Virus record (IMG/VR): IMGVR_UViG_3300030103_002857
Coordinates: 1-25,280 of that record
DNA: 25,280 bases
Origin: a virus
Reading direction: 5' to 3' (one strand)
Shown: piece by piece, positions 8,701-16,074 of the stretch
Layout: the number at the start of each line of letters is the position of its first letter
Position numbering within the stretch: the first letter of the stretch is position 1
Notes under the pieces: generated by a model
Database searches by the model: none
Told to the model about the DNA's origin: nothing
What the model saw: the letters and a program-made list of their open reading frames with translations, nothing else
Program-made: the position numbers and the translations under genes

Positions 8701-9957
8701 GAAATGATGAATGCATTTCAAACTTCTTTTGCTCCACCATATCAAAAAAATTCAACACTAGTTCCAGTATCTGCTCCAGATGAAAATGGTAATTTTAAAT
8801 ATTATAATTTTTCATATTCTAATCCGTATGATTCGTTAGTAGCTCCGGTTAATGGAATTATTGGTGCATTTACAGAAGGTAGATTGAGAGAAGACAATGT
8901 TATGTCTATTGTAATGGATTCATTGTTTGGTGGTGCAATTGATCCAAACAAAAGAAAAGGTGCAATTATAGAATTTTTAACACCTTTTATATCTGAGTCT
9001 ATTGGTACTGAAAGAGCTTTTGACGTTACAGTTAGAGGTGGCAAAACCTCAGAGGGTAAACAAATTTATTTTCCTCAAGATGAACCAAGTGTAATTATTG
9101 CTAACTCTCTTAAACACGTTTTTGGTGGATTGACTCCAGGAGCCGTAACTTCTTTTGCAAGAATTTGGGATGGAGCGACAGGTAGATTTACTGATTATGG
9201 AACTCAAAGAGATGGTCTTGACGAAGTAGTAGCTTTGATGTCAGGGGTTAGAGTAGAAGATGCAAAACCATTAACAAGCATGCCATTTATCCTCACATCA
9301 TTTAATGGTGATAAAAAAAATATGAGAAGTAAATTTGCAAGAAGAGCTTATTCTGCTCGTACAGGTGCAGAACAAAAACTTGGAGCTTATGTACAATACA
9401 TGTTAGAATCTTATGATTCTCAAAACAGATTATATACAACTATAGAAAATGCAAAAACTTTAGGTATAAGTAAAAATAAATTAAAAAAAATATTAGAAGA
9501 ACGTTTAACCAAAACTGAAGCTAAACTTTTATTAAAAGGCATATATAAACCACCATCGTACAGTGAGAATGCATTTAAAGCTATTGAAAAAAGACTTAAA
9601 AAAGAAGATCCATTAGAAGGTATTAAAAAAGCTAATGAAAATGAAACAGTCATGGAAGTATATGATGACCTTAAAAAAGATTTAAAAAAATATAAATTAG
9701 GTGGATCTACGGATAATTTAAATCTTACTATTGATTATATTTTAAGTCCTGATGTTGAAGAAGTAAGAAATTTAAGAAGTGATTTAGCTCCTCCAACTGG
9801 AACTTTAATCGCAGAAACTAAAGCAGTGTTGCCTGTGGACGTAAACAAAAATGTACCTGTAAATGCTAATTTATTTGCAAATAATATAAATGTAGGAAGA
9901 CAATATAATCTACTACCAACCGATCAAAAATTTGATAAACTATTTCCTTTAGGATAA
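5740..9957 (+). CDS. Very large probable internal virion / DNA-ejection protein
   Basis: At 1405 residues this is the largest protein of the window, similar in size to T7 gp16 (about 1300). AGGAG sits just before the ATG, eight bases after the previous stop. The N-terminus has hydrophobic or amphipathic segments (VGAVAGLSQAVKGLLQLGAM, then IPYGAALKIAGGI). Long charged helical stretches (about residues 320-470) follow, and a hydrophobic region around residues 950-985 includes RRLVGVSTVLGGIGFTVQ. The segment with LPLGNFVAFPAEILRTTANI resembles domains of large polyvalent phage proteins that enter the cell with DNA; this is a resemblance by eye only. No lytic transglycosylase motif was recognised. 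Proteins of this size next to tail genes in short-tailed phages usually form the channel for genome ejection, which is my inference here. Confidence 0.65.
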   Translation: MGFDRSILENEELTRARGTDAGVTDYLFDIPVGAVAGLSQAVKGLLQLGAMPIDYLANTDLLTGIDNIFDKITPETDTAVGDITSILAQFAIPYGAALKIAGGISKLKGLSTATKLTAPGMTRASQGMELAKRAGYYGGIGGITDFAVSTPDDLGTLSDVIGLTEQTDFEGLTGKERAAETIKGKLKFGAEGTVVGGGVTLLPSVASVGFRYGIIPAAKTVGYVGGKALNVIDYPLTGAINAIVGKGEKSAIQSAVAKGGALAEKAGDKLGLSGDWRHVPVDGGMLDQIKRGIVRVKDQFVTDRGLTPELRSMQIAANNALAGKEKVLKSFGSKIQEIQENIIKDYKVKFDDGESLLALQIEANKVKDILKAKTAGEIDDIIATLEKGKDKTVERELIKNIKKLKQIVDKTNNQYKIFTADMDLANGAAMDFGLYTQRRFAAFNNKKFKFNPLLENDAFDWFRAAIKKKEPGFENVLKNAEDTAERIVATKNLKGAERSKALTTEIDKQVNILAKNKMLNLKQLAIKGNLEPNSLFFGVGKALGMSKELVKEKGLPDVMKKLLSIEDGRTLGELTKAGKTVAKDVETFNPMIAAIDVVLNQSRQMHGKRVFDAMLREGLDLPGRAGLILDEAAVARKGLDTAKGSLINLKNITEVGKRVDLDDVSLSSELFDGRFFAAPEVANALVGAKELTASLYGLPGYKSLMTLKAGAQISKTILSPMTQVRNFTTASFFPLASGLIGGKVGFKDAWRLTAGDIFQGAKTDKQKLAKIENLINRGVIDQNINVQEMKRVLEKAKDGKITFNTLMNTRIMQKLTDIYQGADNFWKIYSDNFYQGALKTAFGNPETLIKGSKAYNTYMQNIEDWFRVVGGQRFVKLDPLTGVEKTPLQALEEASAYLVTNTIPTYSKVPAIIENIRNLPLGNFVAFPAEILRTTANIINIGARELTSTNPFIRQMGARRLVGVSTVLGGIGFTVQKGAQYMTGVDEEMMNAFQTSFAPPYQKNSTLVPVSAPDENGNFKYYNFSYSNPYDSLVAPVNGIIGAFTEGRLREDNVMSIVMDSLFGGAIDPNKRKGAIIEFLTPFISESIGTERAFDVTVRGGKTSEGKQIYFPQDEPSVIIANSLKHVFGGLTPGAVTSFARIWDGATGRFTDYGTQRDGLDEVVALMSGVRVEDAKPLTSMPFILTSFNGDKKNMRSKFARRAYSARTGAEQKLGAYVQYMLESYDSQNRLYTTIENAKTLGISKNKLKKILEERLTKTEAKLLLKGIYKPPSYSENAFKAIEKRLKKEDPLEGIKKANENETVMEVYDDLKKDLKKYKLGGSTDNLNLTIDYILSPDVEEVRNLRSDLAPPTGTLIAETKAVLPVDVNKNVPVNANLFANNINVGRQYNLLPTDQKFDKLFPLG

Positions 9958-9960
9958 ATT

Positions 9961-10713
9961 ATGGCAACTTTAAAAGAACTAATTGAATTATCAGGTGTAC
10001 AGCAAATAGCTCCAGGTAGAACTGTAGGTGAACAAGTTTATGATGATCAAGTGGAATCAGGACAAATTCAATATGGCGACGTAGCACCAAGTGATTATGG
10101 ATACACGGGTTTAATTGAAGAAGGTTCAGAGTTTAATACTCCTTATACTATGAGAAGTCGACCAGGACTTTTAAGTGTCTATGATAGATTAACTGGCCCA
10201 CTTAAAAATGTTTTTGAACAGTATGGTCCACAAATTGCAGGAAGTATTATGGGCGGTATTATGGGTATTCCAGGAGTTGGTTTTTTAATGAACCGACTTC
10301 CAAATGATCCTTATTCACAAAATAGAATGGATATGTATGGAGCTTATCGAGGAGCTGATGGTTTTATGAAAGATAAATTTGGATATAATTTAGGCACTAC
10401 TTTATTTAAAAATAAATTTATGGAACCAGGATCTAGTTCATTTAGATCTTATGCATTAGAAGGATTAGGAAGTTTAAATCCTGTAGCTGCAGATCAATAC
10501 TATCAAGAAAATTATGGTTTAAATTTTAATCAAGTTAAAGACGCAATACAAAATAAAGAAGACCCTTTTGGTTCTGCTGGCATAATAGACATGGGAGCAG
10601 ATTATCAAGGTGGTGGAAATAATGAAAATAATAATTTTAATGACAGCAGTGGTAGAGGAGGAGGTTCATTTGGAGACGCAACAAACGATGCAAGCTTCAG
10701 TGATTATTCATAA
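9961..10713 (+). CDS. Hypothetical structural-region protein, Gly/Asn-rich C-terminus
   Basis: This 250-residue protein begins MATLKELIELSGVQQ and has AGGAT just upstream, overlapping the end of the 1405-residue gene. A hydrophobic stretch (IAGSIMGGIMGIPGVGFLM, about residues 90-110) could insert in a membrane or pack in a virion. The C-terminal 50 residues are Gly, Asn and Ser-rich and probably disordered. No catalytic motif or known domain is recognised. Its stop overlaps the start of the next small gene (TAATG). It may be a minor virion protein accompanying the ejection protein, judged only by position. Confidence 0.6.
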   Translation: MATLKELIELSGVQQIAPGRTVGEQVYDDQVESGQIQYGDVAPSDYGYTGLIEEGSEFNTPYTMRSRPGLLSVYDRLTGPLKNVFEQYGPQIAGSIMGGIMGIPGVGFLMNRLPNDPYSQNRMDMYGAYRGADGFMKDKFGYNLGTTLFKNKFMEPGSSSFRSYALEGLGSLNPVAADQYYQENYGLNFNQVKDAIQNKEDPFGSAGIIDMGADYQGGGNNENNNFNDSSGRGGGSFGDATNDASFSDYS

Positions 10714-10889
10714 TGGCTAAAAAATCTGCATTACAAAAAATAGAATATCATGAAAAAATCTGTCGTATTATGCAGAAACAAACTTTTCAAAGAATTGATA
10801 GAATGGAAACTAGAATAGCAAGATTAGAAAAATGGATTATAGGTGGACTAGGCGCAATACTTTTAGCTGTGCTTTCCAATCATATGTAG
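10713..10889 (+). CDS. 58-residue coiled-coil plus single-membrane-segment protein
   Basis: A short gene read directly: it starts at the TAATG overlap with the previous gene and ends in TAG at 10887-10889. The protein is basic and helical (MAKKSALQKIEYHEK, then RIDRMETRIARLEK) and then has one membrane segment at about residues 41-56 (WIIGGLGAILLAVLSN). This layout, an N-terminal soluble helix with a C-terminal membrane anchor, resembles XhlA-type lysis accessory proteins. It is too short for certainty. It ends one base before the convergent stop of the minus-strand gene at 10891, so no intervening terminator fits. I am confident it is a gene because of the overlap and coherent composition, less so about a lysis role. 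Confidence 0.65.
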   Translation: MAKKSALQKIEYHEKICRIMQKQTFQRIDRMETRIARLEKWIIGGLGAILLAVLSNHM

Positions 10890-10890
10890 T

Positions 10891-11097
10891 TTAACGACAC
10901 ATACAGCCAATAAAATTTCCGCTGCCATCATTCATAATATGTAAATTTAAAGTATCTACATAACCGGTAAGTTTAATCCTAAGTATATCACACAAGTCAA
11001 AACAATCTATTTCTGAAGTTATAACAATGCCTTCCATAATTTGTTTTGTTACAGGTATTAATTGATATAAACCATCATTTAAAATTATTAGATCCAT
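10891..11097 (-). CDS. Small hypothetical protein downstream of the SNF2 helicase
   Basis: This minus-strand gene encodes 68 residues and overlaps the end of the helicase gene by ten bases. A purine-rich GGGAGAAGAG lies just upstream of its ATG on the minus strand and can serve as ribosome-binding site. The sequence (MDLIILNDGLYQLIPVTKQI, later ILRIKLTGYVDTLNL, ending NFIGCMCR) has no motif I know. It is predicted alpha/beta and has no membrane segment. It is the second and last gene of the minus-strand pair and shares the helicase promoter, so it may be functionally linked to the helicase. Its stop abuts the stop of the plus-strand 58-residue gene. Confidence 0.6.
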   Translation of the reverse strand: MDLIILNDGLYQLIPVTKQIMEGIVITSEIDCFDLCDILRIKLTGYVDTLNLHIMNDGSGNFIGCMCR

Positions 11098-12521
11098 GCT
11101 TTTAACTCTTCTCCCATAACTTCAGATGCAATATTTATTTTTTTACGTAAAGCTTTTACTATACGTTCATCCACAGTTTTTTCACATATAATATCTATGT
11201 AAGTCATTTTTCTTTTCTGCCCTATACGATTTATTCTAGCCTCTGATTGAGTTCTTTTTTCTAAATCATAACCATTAGAATAATAAATCATAACATTAGC
11301 TTCTGTAAGCGTAATACCATAACCACCGGTTTGAGGTGTGCCTACTAAGAATCTAACTTTAGAGTTAGGATCTTGTATGGCTTTAATGGCTTTGGCCCTA
11401 TCTTCAGTAGATGTAGATCCATAATAAGTCATTACGGAACCTGGATCATACTCTTTTTCAATAGCTTTAACTATAGAGTCTATATCATGTCTCCAATGGG
11501 CCCAGATAATAGCTTTACCTTCAACCTCTTCTAATATGTCCATTAATGCATTAACTCTTTCATTTTTAATAATTTTAAGGGTACCATCGTCAGCTTTAAA
11601 GTGACCACAAGTAATTTGTTGGAGTCTCATCAGCTGCACCAATGCAGTAGAAGTAGTCATTAACTTGCCATCCATTTGTGCAAGAGCTACATTTTTCATT
11701 TGATCGTAAATTTTTTGTTGTTCTTTACTTAGCTGTATAATTCTTTTTTGATATGTATAATCAGGTAAATCTAAACAATCTTCTTTTAAAACTCTGTCAG
11801 AAAACAACGCAATTTTATCCGATAATTCTTGTAAATTTTTATAACCAACAGGAACTTTTGCACTATGTGAACCAAAGTTCATAGTTTTAAGTATAGCGTA
11901 TCTAGTTCTAAATGCATAATAAGAAGTAAAGTCTAATAAACCTTCTCCTAAAAATTCACATTGTTTATATAAATCTAACGGTGATTTAGTAACTGGTGAT
12001 CCTGTAAGGATTCTTTTGTATTTAGCATATTGGCCCAAGGAACATATATGTTTAGACCTCTTAGCATCAGGATTTTTTATAGTTGTAGATTCATCAATGG
12101 CCATCATAGTTCTATGACATCTTAAAAACTTAGCTGCAAACTCTACACCTTTACTTGTACTAAATGCATCAACGTTCATAATTAAAATATGTAAATCTTC
12201 TCCAGGTTCAAATAAAGTATCAAGTTTTTGTTGTTGCGATTTAGTAATGTTAGCTTGCCACAACACCATTTTTTTATCTACATGATCTACCATGTGTGTA
12301 GGTATTTCTGAGTCATACCAATTTTTATACACACCTTTAGGTGCTACTAATAAAAATCCGTTTATTTTACCTTTATCATAAAGCATTGATACATTATCAA
12401 TTAATACTTTAGATTTACCTGTACCCATCTCCATAAAGTATGCAAATAATTCTTTATTATGAGATTTCTTAAGAGCTTTTAATTGATGCTCATATGGTTT
12501 AGTCTTAAATTTATAGTTCAT
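11088..12521 (-). CDS. SNF2-family DEAD/H-box ATPase / helicase
   Basis: A 477-residue superfamily 2 ATPase. I chose the start at 12521 (MNYKFKTKPYEHQLKAL) because AAGAAG precedes it; an upstream in-frame ATG at 12554 has no such site and would lie inside the promoter region. Motif I is MGTGKS (G33-S37 region), motif II is DEST in MMAIDESTTIKN, motif III is LTGSPVT, and the C-terminal lobe has GGYGITLTEANVMIYYSNGY and then QSEARINRIGQ, the SNF2/RapA-type motif VI. Such proteins translocate on double-stranded DNA and remodel DNA-protein complexes or joints; phage examples often lie near replication or recombination genes. It is transcribed against the rest of the window with one small partner gene. 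The family is certain; the specific role (replication restart, recombination, transcription) is not visible. Confidence 0.92.
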   Translation of the reverse strand: MNYKFKTKPYEHQLKALKKSHNKELFAYFMEMGTGKSKVLIDNVSMLYDKGKINGFLLVAPKGVYKNWYDSEIPTHMVDHVDKKMVLWQANITKSQQQKLDTLFEPGEDLHILIMNVDAFSTSKGVEFAAKFLRCHRTMMAIDESTTIKNPDAKRSKHICSLGQYAKYKRILTGSPVTKSPLDLYKQCEFLGEGLLDFTSYYAFRTRYAILKTMNFGSHSAKVPVGYKNLQELSDKIALFSDRVLKEDCLDLPDYTYQKRIIQLSKEQQKIYDQMKNVALAQMDGKLMTTSTALVQLMRLQQITCGHFKADDGTLKIIKNERVNALMDILEEVEGKAIIWAHWRHDIDSIVKAIEKEYDPGSVMTYYGSTSTEDRAKAIKAIQDPNSKVRFLVGTPQTGGYGITLTEANVMIYYSNGYDLEKRTQSEARINRIGQKRKMTYIDIICEKTVDERIVKALRKKINIASEVMGEELKAWI

Positions 12522-12538
12522 AGTAATTCTTCTTTCTA

Positions 12539-12566
12539 TTGACAGCCATACCAAAAGATATATAAC
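12539..12566 (+). promoter_or_regulatory. Sigma70-like promoter for the 12586 gene
   Basis: TTGACA (12539-12544), a 16-base spacer and TATAAC (12561-12566) make a near-consensus bacterial promoter. Transcription would start near 12573, leaving a leader of about a dozen bases that carries AGGAAAG directly before the ATG at 12586. Its -35 lies close to where the opposing promoter would start. Confidence 0.65.
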
Positions 12567-12573
12567 AAGTCAA
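12545..12573 (-). promoter_or_regulatory. Sigma70-like promoter for the SNF2 helicase pair
   Basis: On the minus strand, TTGACT (12573-12568) is followed after 17 bases by TATGGC (12550-12545), preceded by TGG that gives an extended -10 (TGn). The likely start falls near 12538, about 17 bases before the helicase ATG. It physically overlaps the plus-strand promoter in the same 35 bases, so the two probably interfere. The -10 is weak, hence moderate confidence. Confidence 0.5.
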
Positions 12574-12585
12574 TAGGAAAGTTAT

Positions 12586-12978
12586 ATGGCACTAACAACA
12601 TTAAATACAATACCGACTCAAAGTAATGAGCCTTTTGTTTATGTTATTCAAGAATTACCAGGAACTAAAATAGGCAGTCCTAAGTTTAATATAATGGGGG
12701 CTCAAAAATATGGTAAATTAAAAGTGCTGCTTCCAGAACATTCACAAATTATTTTATCTCCAGGACCTTTAATATTTAAATTAAGAAAACTTTTAGATAA
12801 ATATACACATAAAGATTATTTACTACTTACAGGCGATCCAGCTATTATAGGAGTTGCATGTTCAATTGTAGCAGAAAAAACAAACGGTAGATTTAATTTA
12901 TTAAAATGGGACAGACAAGAAAAAATGTATTATCCCATAGAAATTAACATATATGAACAAGGAAAGATTGAAGAATAA
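12586..12978 (+). CDS. Hypothetical protein at the head of the replication block
   Basis: A 130-residue protein with AGGAAAG before its ATG and a near-consensus promoter directly upstream. The N-terminal half includes PFVYVIQELPGTKIGSPKF, then NIMGAQKYGKLKVLLPE. A central segment (YLLLTGDPAIIGVACSIVAE) is hydrophobic and looks like a buried beta-alpha unit rather than a membrane span. The C-terminus NLLKWDRQEKMYYPIEIN is probably beta-strand. It resembles small conserved proteins of marine phages, but I know no function. It is followed by its own stop and then a new strong promoter, so it may be expressed apart from the genes that follow. Confidence 0.65.
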   Translation: MALTTLNTIPTQSNEPFVYVIQELPGTKIGSPKFNIMGAQKYGKLKVLLPEHSQIILSPGPLIFKLRKLLDKYTHKDYLLLTGDPAIIGVACSIVAEKTNGRFNLLKWDRQEKMYYPIEINIYEQGKIEE

Positions 12979-12983
12979 ACTTC

Positions 12984-13011
12984 TTGACATAGGATATTAT
13001 GACATTATATT
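12984..13011 (+). promoter_or_regulatory. Strong sigma70-like promoter for the replication genes
   Basis: TTGACA (12984-12989), a 16-base spacer and TATATT (13006-13011) form the best promoter in the window, within the 69-base gap before the gene at 13048. Transcription would start near 13018. The run of closely spaced genes from 13048 towards 22970 could all be served by it, since I see no clear terminator with a U tract within that run. Confidence 0.7.
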
Positions 13012-13047
13012 AGCAGCATCATTAACTACTACGAAAGGTAAAAAGAA

Positions 13048-13602
13048 ATGAGTATAAATCTAGAAGAAGACAAAGTTGATTCGTTAGCTAATGCTAATAC
13101 GAACGACATCAAAGAATTATCTGCACAGGTTATTAAGTTAAGAACCTTGGAAGATAAACTTACAATAAAAGAAGAAGAATTAAAAAAAATTAAAAATGAT
13201 ATAGACGTTTTATCTGGAGAGGTTATACCTACCATGATGACAGAAATGAATATATCAAAATTTAGTTTAGCAGATGGGGCTGGCGTAGAAGTCAAACCCG
13301 TCTATGGTGCTTCTATTCCTAAAGCAAGAGAGGTAGAAGCATTTAACTGGCTTCGTAATAATGGCTTGGGTGACATAATTAAAAATATGGTTACCGTTTC
13401 CTTTGGTCGTAACGAAGATAACAAGGCAGCAAGTTTTGCTGACCTTGCACAAGGTCAAGGGTATCAACCGACCCAAAAATTAAAGGTTGAACCAATGACA
13501 CTTAAAGCTCTGGTCCGTGAGCGTACCGAAAAGGGTCTCGAGATGCCCACGGATCTATTTAACGTGTTCGCAGGAAACAGAACCAAAATAACAAGGAAAT
13601 AG
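13048..13602 (+). CDS. Conserved phage protein with N-terminal coiled coil, unknown function
   Basis: A 184-residue protein. AAAGG precedes the ATG by about nine bases. Residues about 20-60 are a coiled coil (LRTLEDKLTIKEEELKKIKN). A compact domain follows with IPTMMTEMNISKFSLADGAG, a beta hairpin (VEVKPVYGASIPK) and AFNWLRNNGLGDIIKN, then a Lys/Arg-rich C-terminus. This layout is common beside ssDNA-binding or recombination genes of phages, but no catalytic motif is visible, so I do not assign one. It is the first gene after the strongest promoter and is followed four bases later by the candidate ssDNA-binding gene, which suggests work on DNA. The stretch around 13480-13580 is less A+T-rich than its neighbours. 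Confidence 0.65.
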   Translation: MSINLEEDKVDSLANANTNDIKELSAQVIKLRTLEDKLTIKEEELKKIKNDIDVLSGEVIPTMMTEMNISKFSLADGAGVEVKPVYGASIPKAREVEAFNWLRNNGLGDIIKNMVTVSFGRNEDNKAASFADLAQGQGYQPTQKLKVEPMTLKALVRERTEKGLEMPTDLFNVFAGNRTKITRK

Positions 13603-13606
13603 AAAC

Positions 13607-14386
13607 ATGAACAAAGAACCGACGATAAAAAAGAATGGTGCAATCTCTTCAAACGTAGTGTTTGAAGCTGATGCAGCTATACAAACTGGAACGGTAACAC
13701 AAGATGATCTTGCATTACCATTTCTTAAAATACTTGGTCAGTTATCTCCCGAAGTAAACAAGAGAGACGGCAAGTATGTTGAAGGGGCTGAACCTGGAAT
13801 GATATACAATTCAGTAACAGGTGAACTCTTCAATGGTGAAAAAGGAGTCCAAGTGATTCCATGTTACTACAAACTCGAATACGTCGAGTGGAAAGATAGA
13901 GGAAAAGATGGATCAGGTGCTCCGGTCAATATTTATCCTTCATCAAGTGACATCATGACTAAAACAACTAGAGGCGGCGATTTCAAAGATAGATTACCTA
14001 ACGGTAATTATATTGAAAAAACTGCACAACATTTTGTATTAGTCAACAGTGCTTCACCAACTACAGCGTTGATTGCTATGAAGTCTACTCAATTAAAAAT
14101 TAGTAGAAAATGGAATAGCATGATGCAAAGTATTAAGATGCAAGGTAAAGACGGATTGTTTACACCAGCATCTTTTAGCCATCTTTATCAACTAAAAACC
14201 GTACAACAGTCTAACGACAAAGGTACATGGTTTGGTTGGGAAGTGAGCAAGATAGGTTCAATTCAGGATGCTGCATTGTATCAACAAGCTAGAAGTTTTT
14301 CTGAAAGCATTTCTAAAGGGGATGTTCAAGTTAAACATGGTGAAGATGATACAGCTAAAGCAACTGATGGGTCAGCTCACTATTAG
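13607..14386 (+). CDS. Possible single-stranded-DNA-binding protein
   Basis: A 259-residue protein starting four bases after the previous stop, with AAGGAAA upstream. It contains DLALPFLKILGQLSPEVN, then GKYVEGAEPGMIYN, VQVIPCYYKLEYVEW and a Lys-rich central part (KSTQLKISRKWNSMMQSIKM). The predicted beta-rich body with aromatic and basic residues, the tail with three consecutive acidic residues (EDD) that ends in an aromatic Tyr, and its place before primase and polymerase genes make an ssDNA-binding role plausible. T7 gp2.5 likewise ends in an acidic tail with a terminal aromatic, but I cannot show homology by eye. It could equally be a recombination mediator or a protein of unknown role. 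Confidence 0.5.
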   Translation: MNKEPTIKKNGAISSNVVFEADAAIQTGTVTQDDLALPFLKILGQLSPEVNKRDGKYVEGAEPGMIYNSVTGELFNGEKGVQVIPCYYKLEYVEWKDRGKDGSGAPVNIYPSSSDIMTKTTRGGDFKDRLPNGNYIEKTAQHFVLVNSASPTTALIAMKSTQLKISRKWNSMMQSIKMQGKDGLFTPASFSHLYQLKTVQQSNDKGTWFGWEVSKIGSIQDAALYQQARSFSESISKGDVQVKHGEDDTAKATDGSAHY

Positions 14387-14442
14387 AATTCCATTAGGAA
14401 TTGTTGCAACTGGGGTGGTAAAGCGAGAGTGGACCCACCCCA
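14387..14442 (+). promoter_or_regulatory. Cluster of three palindromes before the primase gene
   Basis: The 68-base gap holds AATTCC-atta-GGAATT (14387-14402), then the perfect palindrome GTTGCAAC (14403-14410), then TGGGGTGG (14411-14418) pairing with CCACCCCA (14435-14442) around a 16-base loop. They start right after the stop of the previous gene and are adjacent. No run of T follows the last hairpin, so a classical terminator is unlikely. RNA processing, translational control of the primase gene (which has only a weak AAAG site) or a protein-binding or replication site are possible. Confidence 0.55.
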
Positions 14443-14454
14443 CAAAATATAAAG

Positions 14455-16074
14455 ATGGAAGAAAAATTTATAGATATATTTACAGGTCTTAAAAGAGACT
14501 ATGGTTATGCGGATATAAACTCTGCATACAAAGATCCTTCTACAGGTAAACTTAAATTAAAATACGGGTGGGCAGCAAAAGAATTATTAGAATCAGATTA
14601 CTTAGATCATCTCAGTGGTAAAAAATCTATAGGTATACAACCTTGTGATGATGATGGATTAGCAAAGTTTGGAGCTATAGATATAGATTCAGATGAATAT
14701 GATAACTTTGATTTAAGAAAGTATTTAGAAATTATAGATAAAAAAAATATTCCTGTAGTTCCTGTTAAATCTAAAAGTGGAGGACTTCATATTTATGTTT
14801 TTTTTAATGAACCAGTTAAAGCTAGTTTTGTTAGAAATTTTTTAGATAAACTATTATTTACATTTGATCTTAAGGCATCAACAGAAATATTTCCAAAACA
14901 AACTCAATTAGGGATAGGTTCTGATAGCAAACCTATTAATGGTAACTTTATAAATTTACCTTATTATAATCGTAACGAAAGAGTAGGTTTAAATTTAGAT
15001 GGGACAGAGTTTACTTTTGAACAATTTATAAAAGTCGTCGAAGCTAACACAAAGACTAAAGAAGATCTAGAAGAATTTGCAACAGAACTTATGCGACTTG
15101 AATTAACAGGTGGTGCAGATGAATTTGCAGATGGACCCGTTTGTTTACAAAGATTATCTAAATCTAAGTTAGATGATTATAGAGATAGATTTATTTATAA
15201 TTATATGGTGTTTGCTAAAAAGAAATATCCAGACAATTGGGAAGAAAAACTTTTAGAGGGTGCAAGAAACTATATTGTTTACGATAACATTTGGGGAGAT
15301 GAAAAAGTAAAACAAAAAATTAAAGCATATAAAAAAGATACAGCAGGCCATACCTGTTCTGAAGAACCTATTAATAGTATGTGTGTTAAATCAGAATGTT
15401 TAAAAAGAAAGTTTGGTGTAGCATCAGACAAGGTTAAAAAGTTTCCAGCATTGTCGGCATTGATTAAAATAGATTATTCTCCTGAACCAGAATTTAGATT
15501 TACAGTACACTACAATGACAAAGTAGAGGGTGAGACTACGCAGCAAATAATTGCTAGAGATATTAATTACATCATGGACCAAGAAAAACTTAGACGTTTA
15601 ATTGGAGCACATACACCTATTCCACCGCCGCGAATTAAGGGTGATGACATGCAAAATATTTTAGATAACCTATGGCAAGGAATGAAAACAGAAAAAGCTC
15701 CTCCAGGTACATCACCAAAAGAAATACTTCATAAACATTTAGATGATTATATCCATGGTGTACCAGCAGTTAGTGATGCTTCTTTTAGAAGCGGCAGCAC
15801 ATTAATCGATGATGGGTTTGCTTATTTTGTATTTGATCCTTTTTATAATTTTTTAAAAAATAAAGAATGGAAATCTAAAATTGATAAGACAGGGCGAATG
15901 ATGGAAGATTTTTTTAATGCTGAATTACGACATCTTAAAAGATATCCTAAAAAAGAAACAGAAAAGAAATCACATAACCCAGTAAGATGTGTTAAAATAT
16001 CAATGACTCATTTTGAAAGAGAAGAAAACTCTGTTGAAATAATACCAATGAAAAGCAAAAAGGACATACTATGA
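14455..16074 (+). CDS. Archaeo-eukaryotic-type primase (AEP, TOTE-like)
   Basis: This 539-residue protein carries the ordered AEP primase motifs: DxD at D76/D78 (AIDIDSD), SGGLHIYVFF with H112, then STEIFPKQ and GNFINLPYYN (about 163-172). These residues bind metal and nucleotide in primase-polymerases of the TOTE/PrimPol-like branch. A likely zinc site follows: H299, C301, C310, C315 in a pattern of the kind seen after the catalytic core of such primases. The C-terminal third is helical and charged and may be the PriCT-like or helicase-interacting part; no helicase motif is seen in it. The enzyme should make primers for the family A polymerase encoded about 2.5 kb downstream. Start: ATG at 14455 with a weak AAAG site. 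The stop overlaps the next gene by four bases. Confidence 0.8.
   Translation: MEEKFIDIFTGLKRDYGYADINSAYKDPSTGKLKLKYGWAAKELLESDYLDHLSGKKSIGIQPCDDDGLAKFGAIDIDSDEYDNFDLRKYLEIIDKKNIPVVPVKSKSGGLHIYVFFNEPVKASFVRNFLDKLLFTFDLKASTEIFPKQTQLGIGSDSKPINGNFINLPYYNRNERVGLNLDGTEFTFEQFIKVVEANTKTKEDLEEFATELMRLELTGGADEFADGPVCLQRLSKSKLDDYRDRFIYNYMVFAKKKYPDNWEEKLLEGARNYIVYDNIWGDEKVKQKIKAYKKDTAGHTCSEEPINSMCVKSECLKRKFGVASDKVKKFPALSALIKIDYSPEPEFRFTVHYNDKVEGETTQQIIARDINYIMDQEKLRRLIGAHTPIPPPRIKGDDMQNILDNLWQGMKTEKAPPGTSPKEILHKHLDDYIHGVPAVSDASFRSGSTLIDDGFAYFVFDPFYNFLKNKEWKSKIDKTGRMMEDFFNAELRHLKRYPKKETEKKSHNPVRCVKISMTHFEREENSVEIIPMKSKKDIL

Noticed and set aside
14411-14442. G-rich hairpin as an intrinsic terminator
   Set aside because: No run of T follows and genes needed for replication lie directly downstream; kept only as a palindrome of unknown role.
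14268-14492. 74-residue plus-strand frame crossing the palindrome gap
   Set aside because: It overlaps the ends of two well-supported genes in another frame and its composition (repeated Leu/Lys/Met) is that of a frame-shifted shadow; no ribosome-binding site.
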